Assembly (NCBI RefSeq): GCF_000344175.1
Contig: NZ_ALWW01000001.1
Coordinates: 84,497 to 148,496, forward strand
Length of the DNA: 64,000 nt
Origin: Listeria fleischmannii subsp. fleischmannii LU2006-1
Lineage (GTDB): Bacteria > Bacillota > Bacilli > Lactobacillales > Listeriaceae
Reading direction: 5' to 3'
Positions 39,240 to 49,482 of this stretch are shown in pieces (positions within the stretch are counted from its first letter, which is position 1; each line of letters starts with the position of its first letter). The notes beneath the pieces were generated by a model, which was not told the origin of the DNA, made no database searches, and saw nothing but the letters and a program-made list of their open reading frames with translations. Made by a program: the position numbers and the translations under genes.

Positions 39240-39740
39240 TTAAGCCTCTTGTTCAGCTTTTTGATCCGCAACTGCTTTTGTAGCAAGAGCAAGGTTACGA
39301 ACAGGAGCTTGAAGTACGTTGCAAAGCATAGATAAAAGTCCTTCACGTGATGGAAGTGTTGCAAGAGCTTTGATTTCATCAAGAGAAGAAACATTCCCTT
39401 CAATGATACCTGCTTTAATTTCAAGTGCTTCGTGATCTTTCGCGAAGTCATTCAAAATTTTAGCTGGAAGAACAACATCTTCATTACTGAAAGCGATAGC
39501 GTTTGGTCCAGTAAGAACTTCTTCAAGTCCCTCAAAACCTTTTGCTTCTACTGCACGACGAACTAATGTGTTTTTGTATACCTTGAATTCTACGCCTGCT
39601 TCACGTAATTGTTTACGTAATTCAGTCACTTCAGATACATTAAGACCACGATAGTCTACGATAACTGTAGATACGCTATCTGAAAGTTTAGCTGAAATTT
39701 CATCAACTGCACTTTGTTTAGCTTCTAAAATTTTACTCAT
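39240..39740 (-). CDS. rplJ: 50S ribosomal protein L10
   Basis: 166 residues from the ATG at 39740, which follows GGAGGTG; the frame extends upstream to 39758 but without a ribosome site. [34 protein letters not shown] and YKNTLVRRA are typical. Its mRNA leader carries the L10 autoregulatory element. Confidence 0.98.
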   Translation of the reverse strand: MSKILEAKQSAVDEISAKLSDSVSTVIVDYRGLNVSEVTELRKQLREAGVEFKVYKNTLVRRAVEAKGFEGLEEVLTGPNAIAFSNEDVVLPAKILNDFAKDHEALEIKAGIIEGNVSSLDEIKALATLPSREGLLSMLCNVLQAPVRNLALATKAVADQKAEQEA

Positions 39741-39759
39741 TTTTACACCTCCGTCCATA

Positions 39760-39925
39760 ATCTAAACGCCAAAACGGCTTTGTTTCGCGAACAAAATAAA
39801 ACCCTTGCCACCGTAACAGCAAGGGTAAAATCACAAGATAAGACTATCTTGTTCATCTAAATCCTCGGCGGGCCATTTTAAACGCAAAAGCGTACCTGCT
39901 GTCTACGGTAAGGATATTCATTTTT
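39760..39925 (-). ncRNA. L10 leader (ribosomal protein autoregulation element)
   Basis: The minus-strand leader of rplJ contains ATCCTTACCGTAGACAGCAG, then GGTACGC and later CCCGCCGAGG, the conserved pieces of the L10 leader, followed by an attenuator hairpin. Binding of the L10(L12)4 complex would reduce rplJL expression. Confidence 0.88.
39790..39826 (-). terminator. Attenuator terminator in the L10 leader
   Basis: Stem ACCCTTGC / GCAAGGGT (39826-39801) followed on the minus strand by TTTATTTTG, about 60 nt before the rplJ start. Consistent with transcription attenuation controlled by L10 binding upstream. Confidence 0.75.
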
Positions 39926-39929
39926 TAAG

Positions 39930-39959
39930 CCTAGTAAATCTTATCAAAGATTTACTAGG
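39930..39959. other. Hairpin downstream of rplA
   Basis: A 13-bp perfect stem (CCTAGTAAATCTT / AAGATTTACTAGG) with a 4-nt loop, between rplA and the L10 leader. There is no T-run in the transcribed direction, so it is more likely a processing or stability element. Confidence 0.55.
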
Positions 39960-39973
39960 TCGTCAAGTCCATT

Positions 39974-40663
39974 TTATAAAGAAGATGGGTCAACTTGGAT
40001 ACCAGGTCCGAAAGTAGTTGTTACGCTTAAGTTTTTCACGTAAGTACCTTTTGCAGCAGCTGGTTTCGCTTTTTGTAACACATCATTTATAGTACGGAAG
40101 TTTTCAATTAATTTATCAGTATCAAATGAAACTTTACCGATAGCAGTGTGAATATTACCCGCTTTATCAACACGATATTCCACTTTACCAGCTTTAATTT
40201 CATTTACTGCTTTTGTAACGTCCATTGTAACTGTACCAGTTTTAGGGTTTGGCATTAAACCTTTTGGTCCTAAGACACGGCCTAATTTACCAACTTCACC
40301 CATCATATCAGGTGTAGCTACGATAACATCAAAGTCAAACCAACCTTGATTGATTTTTTCAACGAATTCAGCATCTCCAACGAAATCAGCGCCAGCAGCT
40401 TCTGCTTCTTTTGCTTTTTCTCCTTTAGCGAAAACTAAAACGCGCTCTGTTTTACCAGTACCGTTTGGTAATACTACGGCACCACGGATTTGTTGATCCG
40501 CTTTTTTAGGGTCTACGCCAAGACGGAATGCTACTTCAACAGTTGCATCGAAACCGGCGAAATCAATTTCTTTAGCAAGCGCTACTGCTTCTTCAACAGA
40601 ATACGCTTTTGTTGTATCTACTTTTTTCAAAGCATCTTGATACTTTTTACCTTTCTTAGCCAT
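39974..40663 (-). CDS. rplA: 50S ribosomal protein L1
   Basis: 229 residues. [20 protein letters not shown] at the start and the signature [35 protein letters not shown] (contains [11 protein letters not shown]). Standard length, AGGAGG-type site upstream, 33 bp after rplK. Confidence 0.99.
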   Translation of the reverse strand: MAKKGKKYQDALKKVDTTKAYSVEEAVALAKEIDFAGFDATVEVAFRLGVDPKKADQQIRGAVVLPNGTGKTERVLVFAKGEKAKEAEAAGADFVGDAEFVEKINQGWFDFDVIVATPDMMGEVGKLGRVLGPKGLMPNPKTGTVTMDVTKAVNEIKAGKVEYRVDKAGNIHTAIGKVSFDTDKLIENFRTINDVLQKAKPAAAKGTYVKNLSVTTTFGPGIQVDPSSL

Positions 40664-40696
40664 TTCTTTTCCTCCTTATTGTTCAAATTGCTTTTC

Positions 40697-41122
40697 TTAG
40701 TCTTCTACTACGAATCCCATAGAACGAGCTGTACCTTCAACCATACGCATTGCAGACTCAACGTTTGCAGCATTTAGGTCAGGCATTTTAAGCTCAGCAA
40801 TTTCTTGTACTTGAGCACGAGTTACAGTTGCAACTTTGTTACGGTTAGGTTCACCAGATCCTTTTTCCACTTTAGCAGCTTTTTTAAGCAATACTGCAGC
40901 TGGTGGAGTTTTCGTGATGAACGTAAACGAACGGTCTTCAAATACACTGATAACAACAGGAATGATAAGACCAGCTTGATCGGCTGTACGAGCGTTAAAC
41001 TCTTTACAGAATCCCATAATGTTTACGCCAGCTTGACCTAGTGCAGGTCCAACTGGAGGTGCAGGATTTGCTTTCCCTGCTGGAATTTGAAGTTTAACTT
41101 CTTTAATAACTTTTTTAGCCAC
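40697..41122 (-). CDS. rplK: 50S ribosomal protein L11
   Basis: 141 residues. [20 protein letters not shown] (thiostrepton-region N-terminal domain) and the C-terminal [26 protein letters not shown] variant. Normal length. First gene of rplKAJL, with its own promoter just after the polysaccharide cluster. Confidence 0.99.
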   Translation of the reverse strand: MAKKVIKEVKLQIPAGKANPAPPVGPALGQAGVNIMGFCKEFNARTADQAGLIIPVVISVFEDRSFTFITKTPPAAVLLKKAAKVEKGSGEPNRNKVATVTRAQVQEIAELKMPDLNAANVESAMRMVEGTARSMGFVVED

Positions 41123-41212
41123 GAGACATACCTCCTTAAGTCCGTGCTGTGGTTAAATGGGGATTAAGATTTCCCCTCCCACGTCAAAACATACGCAAAA
41201 ACGTACTTAAAT

Positions 41213-41241
41213 ATGATACCACTTTAAAGCCGAAGATGCAA
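41213..41241 (-). promoter_or_regulatory. Promoter of rplKAJL
   Basis: Minus-strand -35 TTGCAT (41241-41236) and -10 TATCAT (41218-41213), 17 bp apart, about 90 bp before rplK. It lets the ribosomal operon be expressed without read-through from the inserted cluster. Confidence 0.7.
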
Positions 41242-41252
41242 GGCTTTTTCCA

Positions 41253-42281
41253 CTATTTGAAAGCTAATATTTCTTGTATACGACGCGTATACGTAGCATC
41301 TAGCTTCAGGACCTTTTCGTACCCTTTTCGCCGAATGAATTCCCTTTTTGCCGGATTCGCGTGATAAAAGGCCACTTTTTCTAAAAGTTCCTCAGTATTT
41401 GAAAAAAAGTCCGCTTCCTCGCCTTCTTTAAATAAAGCTTTTTGTTCTTCCGTGCGTTCTGTTAATAAAAATCCACGGCAAGCTGGGATTTCAAACGTTC
41501 GTGCTGTATGTTGTTCATCTGACAGATGCGTCAAAAAGCCAAGCGCCACATCACTAGCCCCAAAAACTTTTGCCATATCTTCCGTATAAACACCTTGAAA
41601 CATACAATAATTACGCAGTTTCATTTTAGAAGGAAGCTTCTGCCAATTGGTTCCCCATACTTTTAACCAATAATCTTCCTTCGCAATCTCATTTAGCCAT
41701 AAAGCCCGCTGACGCTCCATCCGCCCAACAAAAGTAAAGCTAGCGCCATAACGCATTCTATCAGCATCGCTTAGCACGACTGGTCTGTGAATCTCCGGAT
41801 CGAATGCATATTGGATTTGTAGCACACTTGAACAGCCATGCTTACGGTACTTCATCACTTCTGTTGACTTTGGCGTGACAACCACATCATACATTGTGAT
41901 GGCATCATTTAGCACTTTGGATGTATGATATCTGTCATCGAATAAAAAATCGGGATGAAAATGAATCGTTTTTACGCCCAGTTTTTTCGCTACATCAATT
42001 GTTTCCGGGTCAACCCATAACCCCTTTACGACAAATAAAAGTTCAGGTGTTTGAACTTTTAAAAGCCGTCTAATTTCACCATTAAATTGTTGATATTTAT
42101 GTTTAAGTGGCTTGCTCATAACACGCATGTACGCACGTTCAGCAAGTGAATAGTTATAAAATAAATCATCCGTCGAAACTGCTGTTACTTGATATCCTAA
42201 TGCACGAAAACCTCGGAACAGTGATAAACTATTGGCGCCTTGAAACGTGGCCCCCACGCATAAAACCGTCTTTTTATTCAT
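41253..42281 (-). CDS. Glycosyltransferase, CgeB/YkvP-like family
   Basis: 342 residues. N-terminal Rossmann-like segment (KTVLCVGATFQGANSLSLFR), a central VVTPKSTEVMKYRKHGC and the C-terminal donor-binding block ARTFEIPACRGFLLTERTEE with EEADFFSNTEELLEKV, typical of glyco_trans_1_2/CgeB proteins. No membrane span. It is the last gene of the polysaccharide cluster; its start overlaps the stop of the DUF6270 gene by 4 nt. The sugar it transfers is unknown. Confidence 0.82.
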   Translation of the reverse strand: MNKKTVLCVGATFQGANSLSLFRGFRALGYQVTAVSTDDLFYNYSLAERAYMRVMSKPLKHKYQQFNGEIRRLLKVQTPELLFVVKGLWVDPETIDVAKKLGVKTIHFHPDFLFDDRYHTSKVLNDAITMYDVVVTPKSTEVMKYRKHGCSSVLQIQYAFDPEIHRPVVLSDADRMRYGASFTFVGRMERQRALWLNEIAKEDYWLKVWGTNWQKLPSKMKLRNYCMFQGVYTEDMAKVFGASDVALGFLTHLSDEQHTARTFEIPACRGFLLTERTEEQKALFKEGEEADFFSNTEELLEKVAFYHANPAKREFIRRKGYEKVLKLDATYTRRIQEILAFK

Positions 42282-43046
42282 TCATAGCACCCCGTTACTT
42301 CCTTAAATTTCTGATATAACTTTTTATAATAAGCCGACTCATAATGCGAAACCGAATGTCCAAACGGGTAGCGCACATCCCCAATATACTTTTCCTCCAA
42401 CATATTAATGACTTTCGCTTTTTTAAAAACAGTCAAAAAACAGCGATCTAGCTCGCGCCAAACCCTATTGTACTGTTCAAGCTTTGACACATTTTTATAA
42501 GGTTGCGCCTTGCCGCCTGAATCCAAATAGCGTGTCGTGAGCTTGCCGCAATTTAAAATCAATTGTTCCTCGCGTAAATACGGTGAAATTGCTTCTTTAA
42601 AACGTTCGATGGCATCCATCCAATACGCCAAAAAAAGCGGCCAATCCGTTTGGCTAATAATCTTTTTAATCGGCAAATCATTTCGAATTTGGCTTTGTTC
42701 AATGATGGGCGAAATGGTAATCGCTTGATGGTCTGATACAAAAGCAGTTTCCTTTAGCGCATCTGTATATAAATCGATGAGTAAAAAGTCCGGCTGTTCT
42801 TTTTCTAATGCCTGAAAAAAACTCTTTTCAAAATCAGTTTTAACAAAGGGCTTTTTTTCAGAAGGAATATCTTTGTAGTTCTCAATTTGAAAGGAAAATG
42901 GGTCTGTCATTAACGCAATGAATGAGGAGTGAAACTGTGTAAACGACACTTGATAATGCGTTTTGTAGCCCGGATTAAAATAGGCGCTCGAGTTTAAAAA
43001 ATTTACGACTAAAACAGGTTCCGACTACACCAATTTTTTGTACCAT
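42278..43046 (-). CDS. DUF6270 protein, frameshifted in this sequence
   Basis: Frame-corrected length is about 255 residues. ATG 43046 follows GAGGAG and opens MVQKIGVVGTCFSRKF, an SGNH-like start. After a six-base run (42996-43001, one extra base) it continues LNSSAYFNPGYKTHYQVSFTQFH and ends with SVSHYESAYYKKLYQKFKEV. The C-terminal GDVRYPFGHSVSHYE has the conserved H of the family. DUF6270 genes recur in capsule and teichoic-acid loci beside Asp2/XcbB-like hydrolases, as here. Activity unknown, perhaps acyl transfer. Confidence 0.75.
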
Positions 43047-43052
43047 AACGCA

Positions 43053-43806
43053 TCACTCCTCGATGATTTTTTTTAGTGTTCGTTTTAAAAAAAGGCGGAA
43101 AATAATAAGCCACTTCTTGGTGTTTGTAATACTTTTGTTCGTCTAACGTAAGCGGATATCCACTTGCTTTTAAATCTTGAATCAAATCGGCAATATGTTC
43201 CCTAAAGGTGTGTTCATTACATGAATAATGAATATAAAAATCGATTGGGAATTTAGGTTCTTCCAGCACTTTATCTTGTAACAAGCGATTTAAATACGGG
43301 ACGGAATATGCCTCTTTTTCCCCCACCATACCTTTATAGGTTGGGTTTTTTTCGGGAATATCTGTCAAATAATCACCTAGAAAGTATTGCGGGGCACCTG
43401 CTATGACCGCATTTGCTTTTAATTTCAATCCGTAGTACAGAGCCGCATAACCGCCTTTACTCGTTCCCACGCAGATAACTTTTCGGTATTTTTTCTGTGC
43501 TATGATACTTTCAATCAATTCTGTTACCACGGTCTCCGGCGCCCTTGTGCCCTTATGAAATAAGTAGTAGCCCCCTTGTTTGTTATAACCAAAATCGTCC
43601 AAAATAAAGAGGCGGTCAGCTGCCACTTCCTTCGTTGTCGCCATATAATTGTAAGTGGCAGGAAGCCCCACTCTTGAAAACGCACTAAATACAATAACTA
43701 ATGTGTCATGCGAACGTCTCGTTTTAAGCGCATATTGAACGCTCGTGCTAGATTTAAACGTTCGACTAATCATTTTAAAATAAAGCCCAATACATCTTTT
43801 TTTCAT
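43053..43806 (-). CDS. Asp2/XcbB-CpsF-like alpha/beta-hydrolase, frameshifted at its C-terminus
   Basis: About 250 residues when corrected. ATG 43806 follows AAGGAAGGGG; the frame extends further up but overlaps the polymerase gene. Blocks: VIVFSAFSRVGLPATYNYM, LFILDDFGYNKQGGYYLF, nucleophile elbow VGTSKGGYAALY and KYYKHQEVAYYFPPF with the likely catalytic His. One extra base in the A7 run at 43087-43093 shifts the last codons; corrected, the protein ends LKRTLKKIIEE with its stop just before the DUF6270 start. Paralogue of 23762-24550. Probable role in glycan acylation or deacylation. Confidence 0.75.
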
Positions 43807-45163
43807 AAATCCCCTTCCTTTTTCTTTAAATTTAAATGAACAATGGCAAGCGCGAGGCCTATTCCTAGCCACACAACGCGCATTTCAAAAATGCTACTGC
43901 TACCAATTGAAATTGCAATAAAAGCAATAATGATACATAACGGAAGTCCAGCCAAAAGCCCTTTTTCCGTGAAAAACAACTTAACCGCCTGGTGGAGTAG
44001 CCAAACAAAAAAGATTAAAAAACACGCTAAGCCTAAAACGCCAATATCCGCTAATTGAGCTAACCAAAAATTATGCGCGCTCATCGTTTGTGTGATATTA
44101 GCTGATATATTTACCGTCCCATAAAGCGCCTCGAATATATACTTCGGAACAACTCCCATCCCAACACCTAAAAAATGACTTTCTTTGGCCACATTTAGTG
44201 CCGTTTCATAAATGAGGAGCCGCTGATCTGTTGAAGTTTGCTTGCCTACAAAATAACTGAATTCCTGTGTTTGGAAAAGCTTCATCACAAGCAGCGAAAT
44301 ACTCACCACACACGTTCCTATAAAAAAGAGAAAAAGCGCAATTTGTTTCGTGTACAATTTAATAATGATTAAAACGATGGTAATCAAAAAGGCAATAAGA
44401 CCCGTGCGCGATTCCGTTGCGACAACTAAGAAAAATAAAACGGCGGCGCTACTTAAAGCGATGAAAGTCCGCACCCACGTCTTCTTTTGAAGGAGCAAAT
44501 AAATGAAGGCTGGGAAATAAATGGATAAATAGGAGCTAAAATCGTTTGTATTAGTGAGTAGTCCTGTGGGTCGAAAATCTGGATAGCCGTTTTCGCTTAG
44601 GCCCGAATACCATAAATGATTCCCGCTCATCATTTCATAACAGCCAACCCCAATGGATAAAATAAAGGGTGGCATAATCCATAGCAACATTTTTTTAATA
44701 TCAGACACTTTTCGCACATAATAAATGCAAAGAAAAATAATATAAAACTTTCAAGTTGAAAATAGATGGCACGCACACTTAATTGCGGATCCTGACTCCA
44801 AATGAGAGTGATTACGGCGTATAAAATCCATAGCGCAAAACCGGCGAGCGGTAATTTTAACAAGGCGAACTGCGCTAAGTCCTTTTTTTCAAACAAAAAG
44901 AGAAAGAAATGGAGCAAAATCGCGATGCGGAATAAAAATAGGCCAGAAAGTCCCGGAACACTTAAATAGGGGCCTAGTATTGCGCTAATTAAAATCACGT
45001 AAAATAAAAAATACGTTATCCGGGAAAGTGGAATATCGATAATAAATAGGCACGCCGCGATGATTAAAACGGGGAGAAGAAAAAGCGGATAAACGGCGGT
45101 CACTAAACTGATGAAAATAAAGGCAAGGCCAAGAACTGTTTTATTAATAGCCATAATAGTCAT
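43803..45163 (-). CDS. O-antigen ligase/polymerase (Wzy-like) membrane protein, frameshifted
   Basis: Two frames join to about 453 residues with ten or more membrane spans. The first runs MAINKTVLGLAFIFISLV to SFILFFFAF; one base is missing near 44722-44726, after which the protein continues YYVRKVSDIKKMLLWIMPPF. The second part carries the Wzy_C-type block RPTGLLTNTNDFSSYLSIYF and a large loop with AKESHFLGVGMGVVPKYIF. Such proteins polymerise repeat units at the outer face of the membrane. The start is uncertain: 45163 is chosen, 45154 and 45187 are possible; all overlap cpsD. Confidence 0.8.
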
Positions 45164-45808
45164 ATTTCTTTTTATTGTATTTAACATTATTTAGCACCGC
45201 GCCAACAGCTTTCACACCCGATTTATCTAATAAACTTTTGGCTAAAGCGAGTTCTTCCTCTTTCGTTTTGTTGTTATTTACAACTAAAATTCCTAAGTCA
45301 CAAGAAGACGCGACAATACGCGAATCCGTAAATAAATTAATCGGCGGACAATCAAAAATAATATAGGCGTAACCAAGCGTACAGGCTTCTTCAATGAGCC
45401 AGAAAGCCCTTGTACTCGGAGTAATTCAAGTGGATTCGGCGGAATAGCACCTACAGGCAAAACATCCAAATCGTCCGAAAATGGATACACCGCATCCTGT
45501 AATTCCGTGCGTCCCGTCAGCACATTTGACAAGCCACTCCTCCCTTTTAAACGATGTTGTTTCGTTAGGCTTGGGGAATAAAAATCTACATCAATGAGTA
45601 GCACCTTTTGTTTAAAATTGGCATAGGTTTTAGCAAAATTTGTACTAAAAAAAGTTTTTCCTTCGCCTTTATTCGATGACGTGATGGCCACGGTACGAAA
45701 AACATCATCTTGCCTATGCATATATTGAATATTCGTTTGAATAGCCGAAAATTTTTCCTGAATAATGCGATTCATGGACATTTGGTTCTCGTTCGAATTT
45801 TTTTCCAT
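45144..45808 (-). CDS. Bacterial tyrosine kinase (CpsD/YveL-like), frameshifted
   Basis: Frame-corrected length is about 221 residues. Walker A is TSSNKGEGKTFFSTN, Walker A' VLLIDVDFYSP, then GLSNVLTGRTELQDAV and LDVLPVGAIPPNPLELL. One base is missing around 45412-45425; beyond it the protein continues LIEEACTLGYAYIIFDCPPI and ends in a tyrosine cluster YNKKKYDYYGY, the usual autophosphorylation site. With CpsC it controls chain length and export of polysaccharide. No cognate CpsB-type phosphatase is in the cluster. Confidence 0.87.
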
Positions 45809-45823
45809 TGGTCAACTAGCTCC

Positions 45824-46490
45824 TTACTCTTTCATCACGGGGACGTCCCCTAAATACGTAATCTTTAGGTTCATAATTTGCTCCTGCGTTTTAATCGTCT
45901 TATCCATAAAAGTCACGAGCATAATAAATATAGCGGATAGAAGAATACTGAACAAAAAACGCGATTAAGTTCATAGACAACCCTTGCGTCACAAGATGCA
46001 CGCTTGGTTTTTCTAAAATAATAACCGTACTCCCTTTAAAAAGCCTCGGGATTTCTTTTTCAACAACTTTGACATAGGACTGACTAACACGTTCTGCTTG
46101 TTTTTGATTTTGATCTGTATAGGCAATATGAAAAACTAATGAATTTTGATCCGAACTAATCGTTAGGCGGTTCGCTAATGTTTTGCTACTTTTCCCGCCG
46201 ATTTCTCCCTCGCCGCTCACTAAATCCATGATTTTACTGCTTTTTAAAACGGAAGAATATGTTGTAATAAGTTGAATGCTATTCCGGACACCTTCTTGTG
46301 TGTAAAGGTTATTATCTTTTTGCTCGACATTAATTAAAAGCGATGTTTCTGCTTGATATTCGTTGTTATGAATGTAATTTTGGTAAATCCATACACTCAT
46401 TTGTGCGATAAAAATAATGAGTATAATCCAAATTAGATTTTTTTTGAGCGTTTGAAGTAAACTGCCCACTGTCATATTTTTTATATTCAT
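45824..46490 (-). CDS. Wzz/CpsC-type chain-length determinant and kinase activator, frameshifted
   Basis: Frame-corrected length is about 221 residues. First membrane span at about 17-36 (LIWIILIIFIAQMSVWIYQN), extracellular Wzz domain (EYQAETSLLINVEQKD, then KSSKIMDLVSGEG), and a second span reached only after correcting one extra base near 45960-45966: AFFVSILLSAIFIMLVTFMD. The cytoplasmic end KTIKTQEQIMNLKITYLGDV is the part that activates the kinase. It lies 15 nt upstream of cpsD. Confidence 0.87.
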
Positions 46491-46502
46491 AAATTCCTAA
46501 CC

Positions 46503-47651
46503 TCAATTTTTCGATTTCTCGAAACTTTCATATAATGTCAGTAACTTTTCCGCCTCATGCTGCCAACTATATAAATTTTGAAAGGCACGAAAACCATTCT
46601 GCCCTAAATCCCAATTTCTTTTTCGATTGTCCTTCAACTGAATAACTAAATCCGCAGCCCGCTCGTAATCAAAGGGATCCGTTGTATACCCACAATCCGC
46701 ATCCGAGATAATCTTTTTAAAATCCGGAAAATCAGATGCTAAAATCGGAATTTTAGCGGCCATATATTCAAAGAGCTTCGTTGAATGTGAGTTTAAATTA
46801 TTCGGTGTCGGATGAAGTAAACATAGACCAATATGGCTCTGATAGTAATGTCGCCAAATATCTTTGTATTGCATCCGGTCGAGATGCTCCACATTTTTTT
46901 CTAAGTGGTTCACTATAATAAATTCTGAAAAAGCATCTTCATTTGTAAACATCGGACCAATCAGTTTTAATTTAAAGTCCGTGCATCCTTTTTCACGTAT
47001 AGATTTCGCAAGCTCCAGCATATTAAAGAGGCCCCGCTGCTCTGTTAGCACCCCTACATAAATGAGCGTAAAAACTTTAGAAATCGTTTCATTTCTTACG
47101 GGCGGCATGATGGGATAGTTTAAAACATCCACTGTATTTAAACCCATCTTAAGATAGTTTTCCTTATAGGAAACTTCTGCAAAAACAACCGCATCCACCC
47201 ACTTTAAAAAATATTTTTCAAAAAATGCCACCATTTTTGATACAAATGGGCGACTGCCACGCGGAATCCATTGTTTGGTTAAAATCGCAGCCGGCAAATG
47301 CTCATGCATGTCATAGACAATTTTTACAGCGTCGCCATATTTTTTCTTGATTTTTCTCGCTAAAAAAAGGAGTTCTGGGTCATGAAAATGGAAATTCTTG
47401 GCGTCTGATTCCTCGAAAGCTTTCAGCAAAGTTTGCATATGGCGAAACCGCTTTTTGCGCGATAAAACAGGAAGATAATGCATCGTTAAATTCGGAATAG
47501 ATTCTTTTTCACCGTCAAAATTCAGCGCATAAAATTCAACTTGAAAGCCTGCTTCCGCAAGTGATTTAGCTTCTTTAAAATAAATTCGTGTATCGGACCA
47601 AACGTGCACTGAGCTACACATAAAAATTTTATTTGGGTCTCTTCTCTTCAA
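46503..47651 (-). CDS. GT4-type glycosyltransferase
   Basis: 382 residues. GT-B fold; the donor-binding block is HSTKLFEYMAAKIPILASDF (E in the EX7E-like position) with FTLIYVGVLTEQRGLFNMLE before it. MHEHLPAAILTKQW and KNFHFHDPELLFLARKI are acceptor-domain pieces. No membrane span. Overlaps the preceding glycosyltransferase stop by 4 nt. Confidence 0.87.
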   Translation of the reverse strand: MKRRDPNKIFMCSSVHVWSDTRIYFKEAKSLAEAGFQVEFYALNFDGEKESIPNLTMHYLPVLSRKKRFRHMQTLLKAFEESDAKNFHFHDPELLFLARKIKKKYGDAVKIVYDMHEHLPAAILTKQWIPRGSRPFVSKMVAFFEKYFLKWVDAVVFAEVSYKENYLKMGLNTVDVLNYPIMPPVRNETISKVFTLIYVGVLTEQRGLFNMLELAKSIREKGCTDFKLKLIGPMFTNEDAFSEFIIVNHLEKNVEHLDRMQYKDIWRHYYQSHIGLCLLHPTPNNLNSHSTKLFEYMAAKIPILASDFPDFKKIISDADCGYTTDPFDYERAADLVIQLKDNRKRNWDLGQNGFRAFQNLYSWQHEAEKLLTLYESFEKSKN

Positions 47652-48874
47652 ATTTTTTCTCCTTTACATCGTTTTACTAATCGGTCATTCCACGTATTTA
47701 AACAGAACTCCCGATGAATCGTCTCACGCGCCTCTAAAGAAATTTTCTCCAAAGGAAAAAGCTTGCTTTGTAAAATGCCTTCGATTAAATCAGCGGCTTG
47801 CTCGGGGCTATTTTCTTGTACTAAAAAGCCATTTCGTCCATTTTCAATTAGTTCCGGGATGCCGCTGTGATATGTGGAAAGGGTTATCTTACCCCGCGAC
47901 ATCGCCTCCATTAACACCATTGGAATACCCTCCATATCTCCGTTTTCAGCCGTTTTACTTAGCTGAATGATAATCGTCGCTTCTTTTACAGCGGCTTTTA
48001 CTGCTTCTTGCGTCTTGGCCCCACATAGCGTAACAACATCCCCGACATCTAAGCGGGAGATGAGCTCGACTAAATCCGCTCTTCGTTCACCATCACCCAA
48101 AATATCTAAGTGAAACGGCACCTTAAGACGCGATTTTAAAAGCGCCATAGTTTGGATTGCTGTCTCCATCCCCTTTTTCTCGGTTAGCCTACCTGTTGTT
48201 AAAAAATGAATCGGCGCTTGTTTCTTTGTCGCTTGGTAATCAAATTCCGCTGTGTCAACGCCCATATGGTGTATGGACACATTTTCTTTACTTGCTCCGT
48301 AATGAACCAGCTTTGTCGCAAAATAGTGGCTGATGGGAAGCAAACTGATTTCACTGGCGAATAAATCGCGGTAGACTCCCTCCCCCCATTTTTTAACAAA
48401 AGAAGTAAGATCTTGACCGTGAAAAAATACCATCGTCCGCTCTTCTAGGAGGCCCATATTTTTATAAAAGTTAGCGATATTTCCGTTAGGCCCGTAATGC
48501 GCAATGACCGCGTCCGCCTTCTCTCTGTTTAAAAAGTAAGAGGCACTGTAGAGCAACCGCAGTGAGGACGACATCTGGCCATATTTGCGCCACTTAATTG
48601 TTTCAAGAGCCAGCCGCCTATTTTTAAGGAAAAGTTTTCCGAATAAGAAACTGGCTTTTACAAGTCTACGCCACTTACTCGCCGGAATATTTATAAAATG
48701 TGTTTTGGAAAGTAAGTCATATTCCTGGACCGCCTGATGATCCGCCTCATTAAATGCACGGTGCCATGCTAAAATTTCGACTTCTACGCCTCTGTCAATG
48801 AGCCCTGTTATTTGGTTTAAGATAAAAGTTTCAGATAGTTTTGGAAAACTAGAAATAAAAAATAATACCTTCAT
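47648..48874 (-). CDS. GT4-type glycosyltransferase
   Basis: 408 residues. N-terminal [20 protein letters not shown] is the usual start of colanic-acid-type transferases (WcaL-like). The donor site is in [20 protein letters not shown] and [20 protein letters not shown] with its EX7E motif. Overlaps the acetyltransferase stop codon by 4 nt, so tightly coupled in the operon. Confidence 0.9.
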   Translation of the reverse strand: MKVLFFISSFPKLSETFILNQITGLIDRGVEVEILAWHRAFNEADHQAVQEYDLLSKTHFINIPASKWRRLVKASFLFGKLFLKNRRLALETIKWRKYGQMSSSLRLLYSASYFLNREKADAVIAHYGPNGNIANFYKNMGLLEERTMVFFHGQDLTSFVKKWGEGVYRDLFASEISLLPISHYFATKLVHYGASKENVSIHHMGVDTAEFDYQATKKQAPIHFLTTGRLTEKKGMETAIQTMALLKSRLKVPFHLDILGDGERRADLVELISRLDVGDVVTLCGAKTQEAVKAAVKEATIIIQLSKTAENGDMEGIPMVLMEAMSRGKITLSTYHSGIPELIENGRNGFLVQENSPEQAADLIEGILQSKLFPLEKISLEARETIHREFCLNTWNDRLVKRCKGEKI

Positions 48875-49482
48875 GCCTCTTCTCCCTCAAGCTTTTGAAT
48901 AAAACGAGCCAATTCCTCTTGTGGTTGATTCCACCACTCTGATTCAAGTAGCGCTCTCCGCTTCTTTTCAGAAAAGCGATACCGAATGATTTTAGCCGGA
49001 TTTCCGCCCACAATAGCATACGGCGGTACATCTTTTGTCACAATTGCTCCTGCCCCAATGACAGCGCCCGTTCCAACTCTAACCCCTTGAAGAATAACGG
49101 CGGTACTCCCAATCCACACATCATGCCCAATCACTGGCGGCGCTGTAAAAGAGTCCCATGACTGATTTTGATAGGTAAAAGGAGAGGTCGAAAAATGATT
49201 TAGCGGATGTTCATCTAGGCCAATGAAACTGTAAGCTCCAATGGAACAATATTTGCCAATTTCACCCGATGCAATGATGGCGCCTTTATTGACATAAGAA
49301 TAATCGCCTAGTTTCACACTTTTTCCAATATGGACATCGTAATTAATCCAACAACTCTGTCCTAATTCAATTTCTGTGGATACAGAGCCAGACATAATAC
49401 GATGGTTTGGAAATTTGCGTCGTACTTTTTGTAAAGCGATATATTTACTTAGCTGCGGGGGAATCCATCTTTTTAGTGACAT
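48871..49482 (-). CDS. Left-handed beta-helix acyltransferase (CatB/LbH type)
   Basis: 203 residues with hexapeptide repeats ([40 protein letters not shown]) and the CatB-like end [20 protein letters not shown] ... [20 protein letters not shown]. It should transfer an acetyl group to a sugar of the repeat unit. Overlaps its neighbours on both sides by 1-4 nt. Confidence 0.88.
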   Translation of the reverse strand: MSLKRWIPPQLSKYIALQKVRRKFPNHRIMSGSVSTEIELGQSCWINYDVHIGKSVKLGDYSYVNKGAIIASGEIGKYCSIGAYSFIGLDEHPLNHFSTSPFTYQNQSWDSFTAPPVIGHDVWIGSTAVILQGVRVGTGAVIGAGAIVTKDVPPYAIVGGNPAKIIRYRFSEKKRRALLESEWWNQPQEELARFIQKLEGEEA

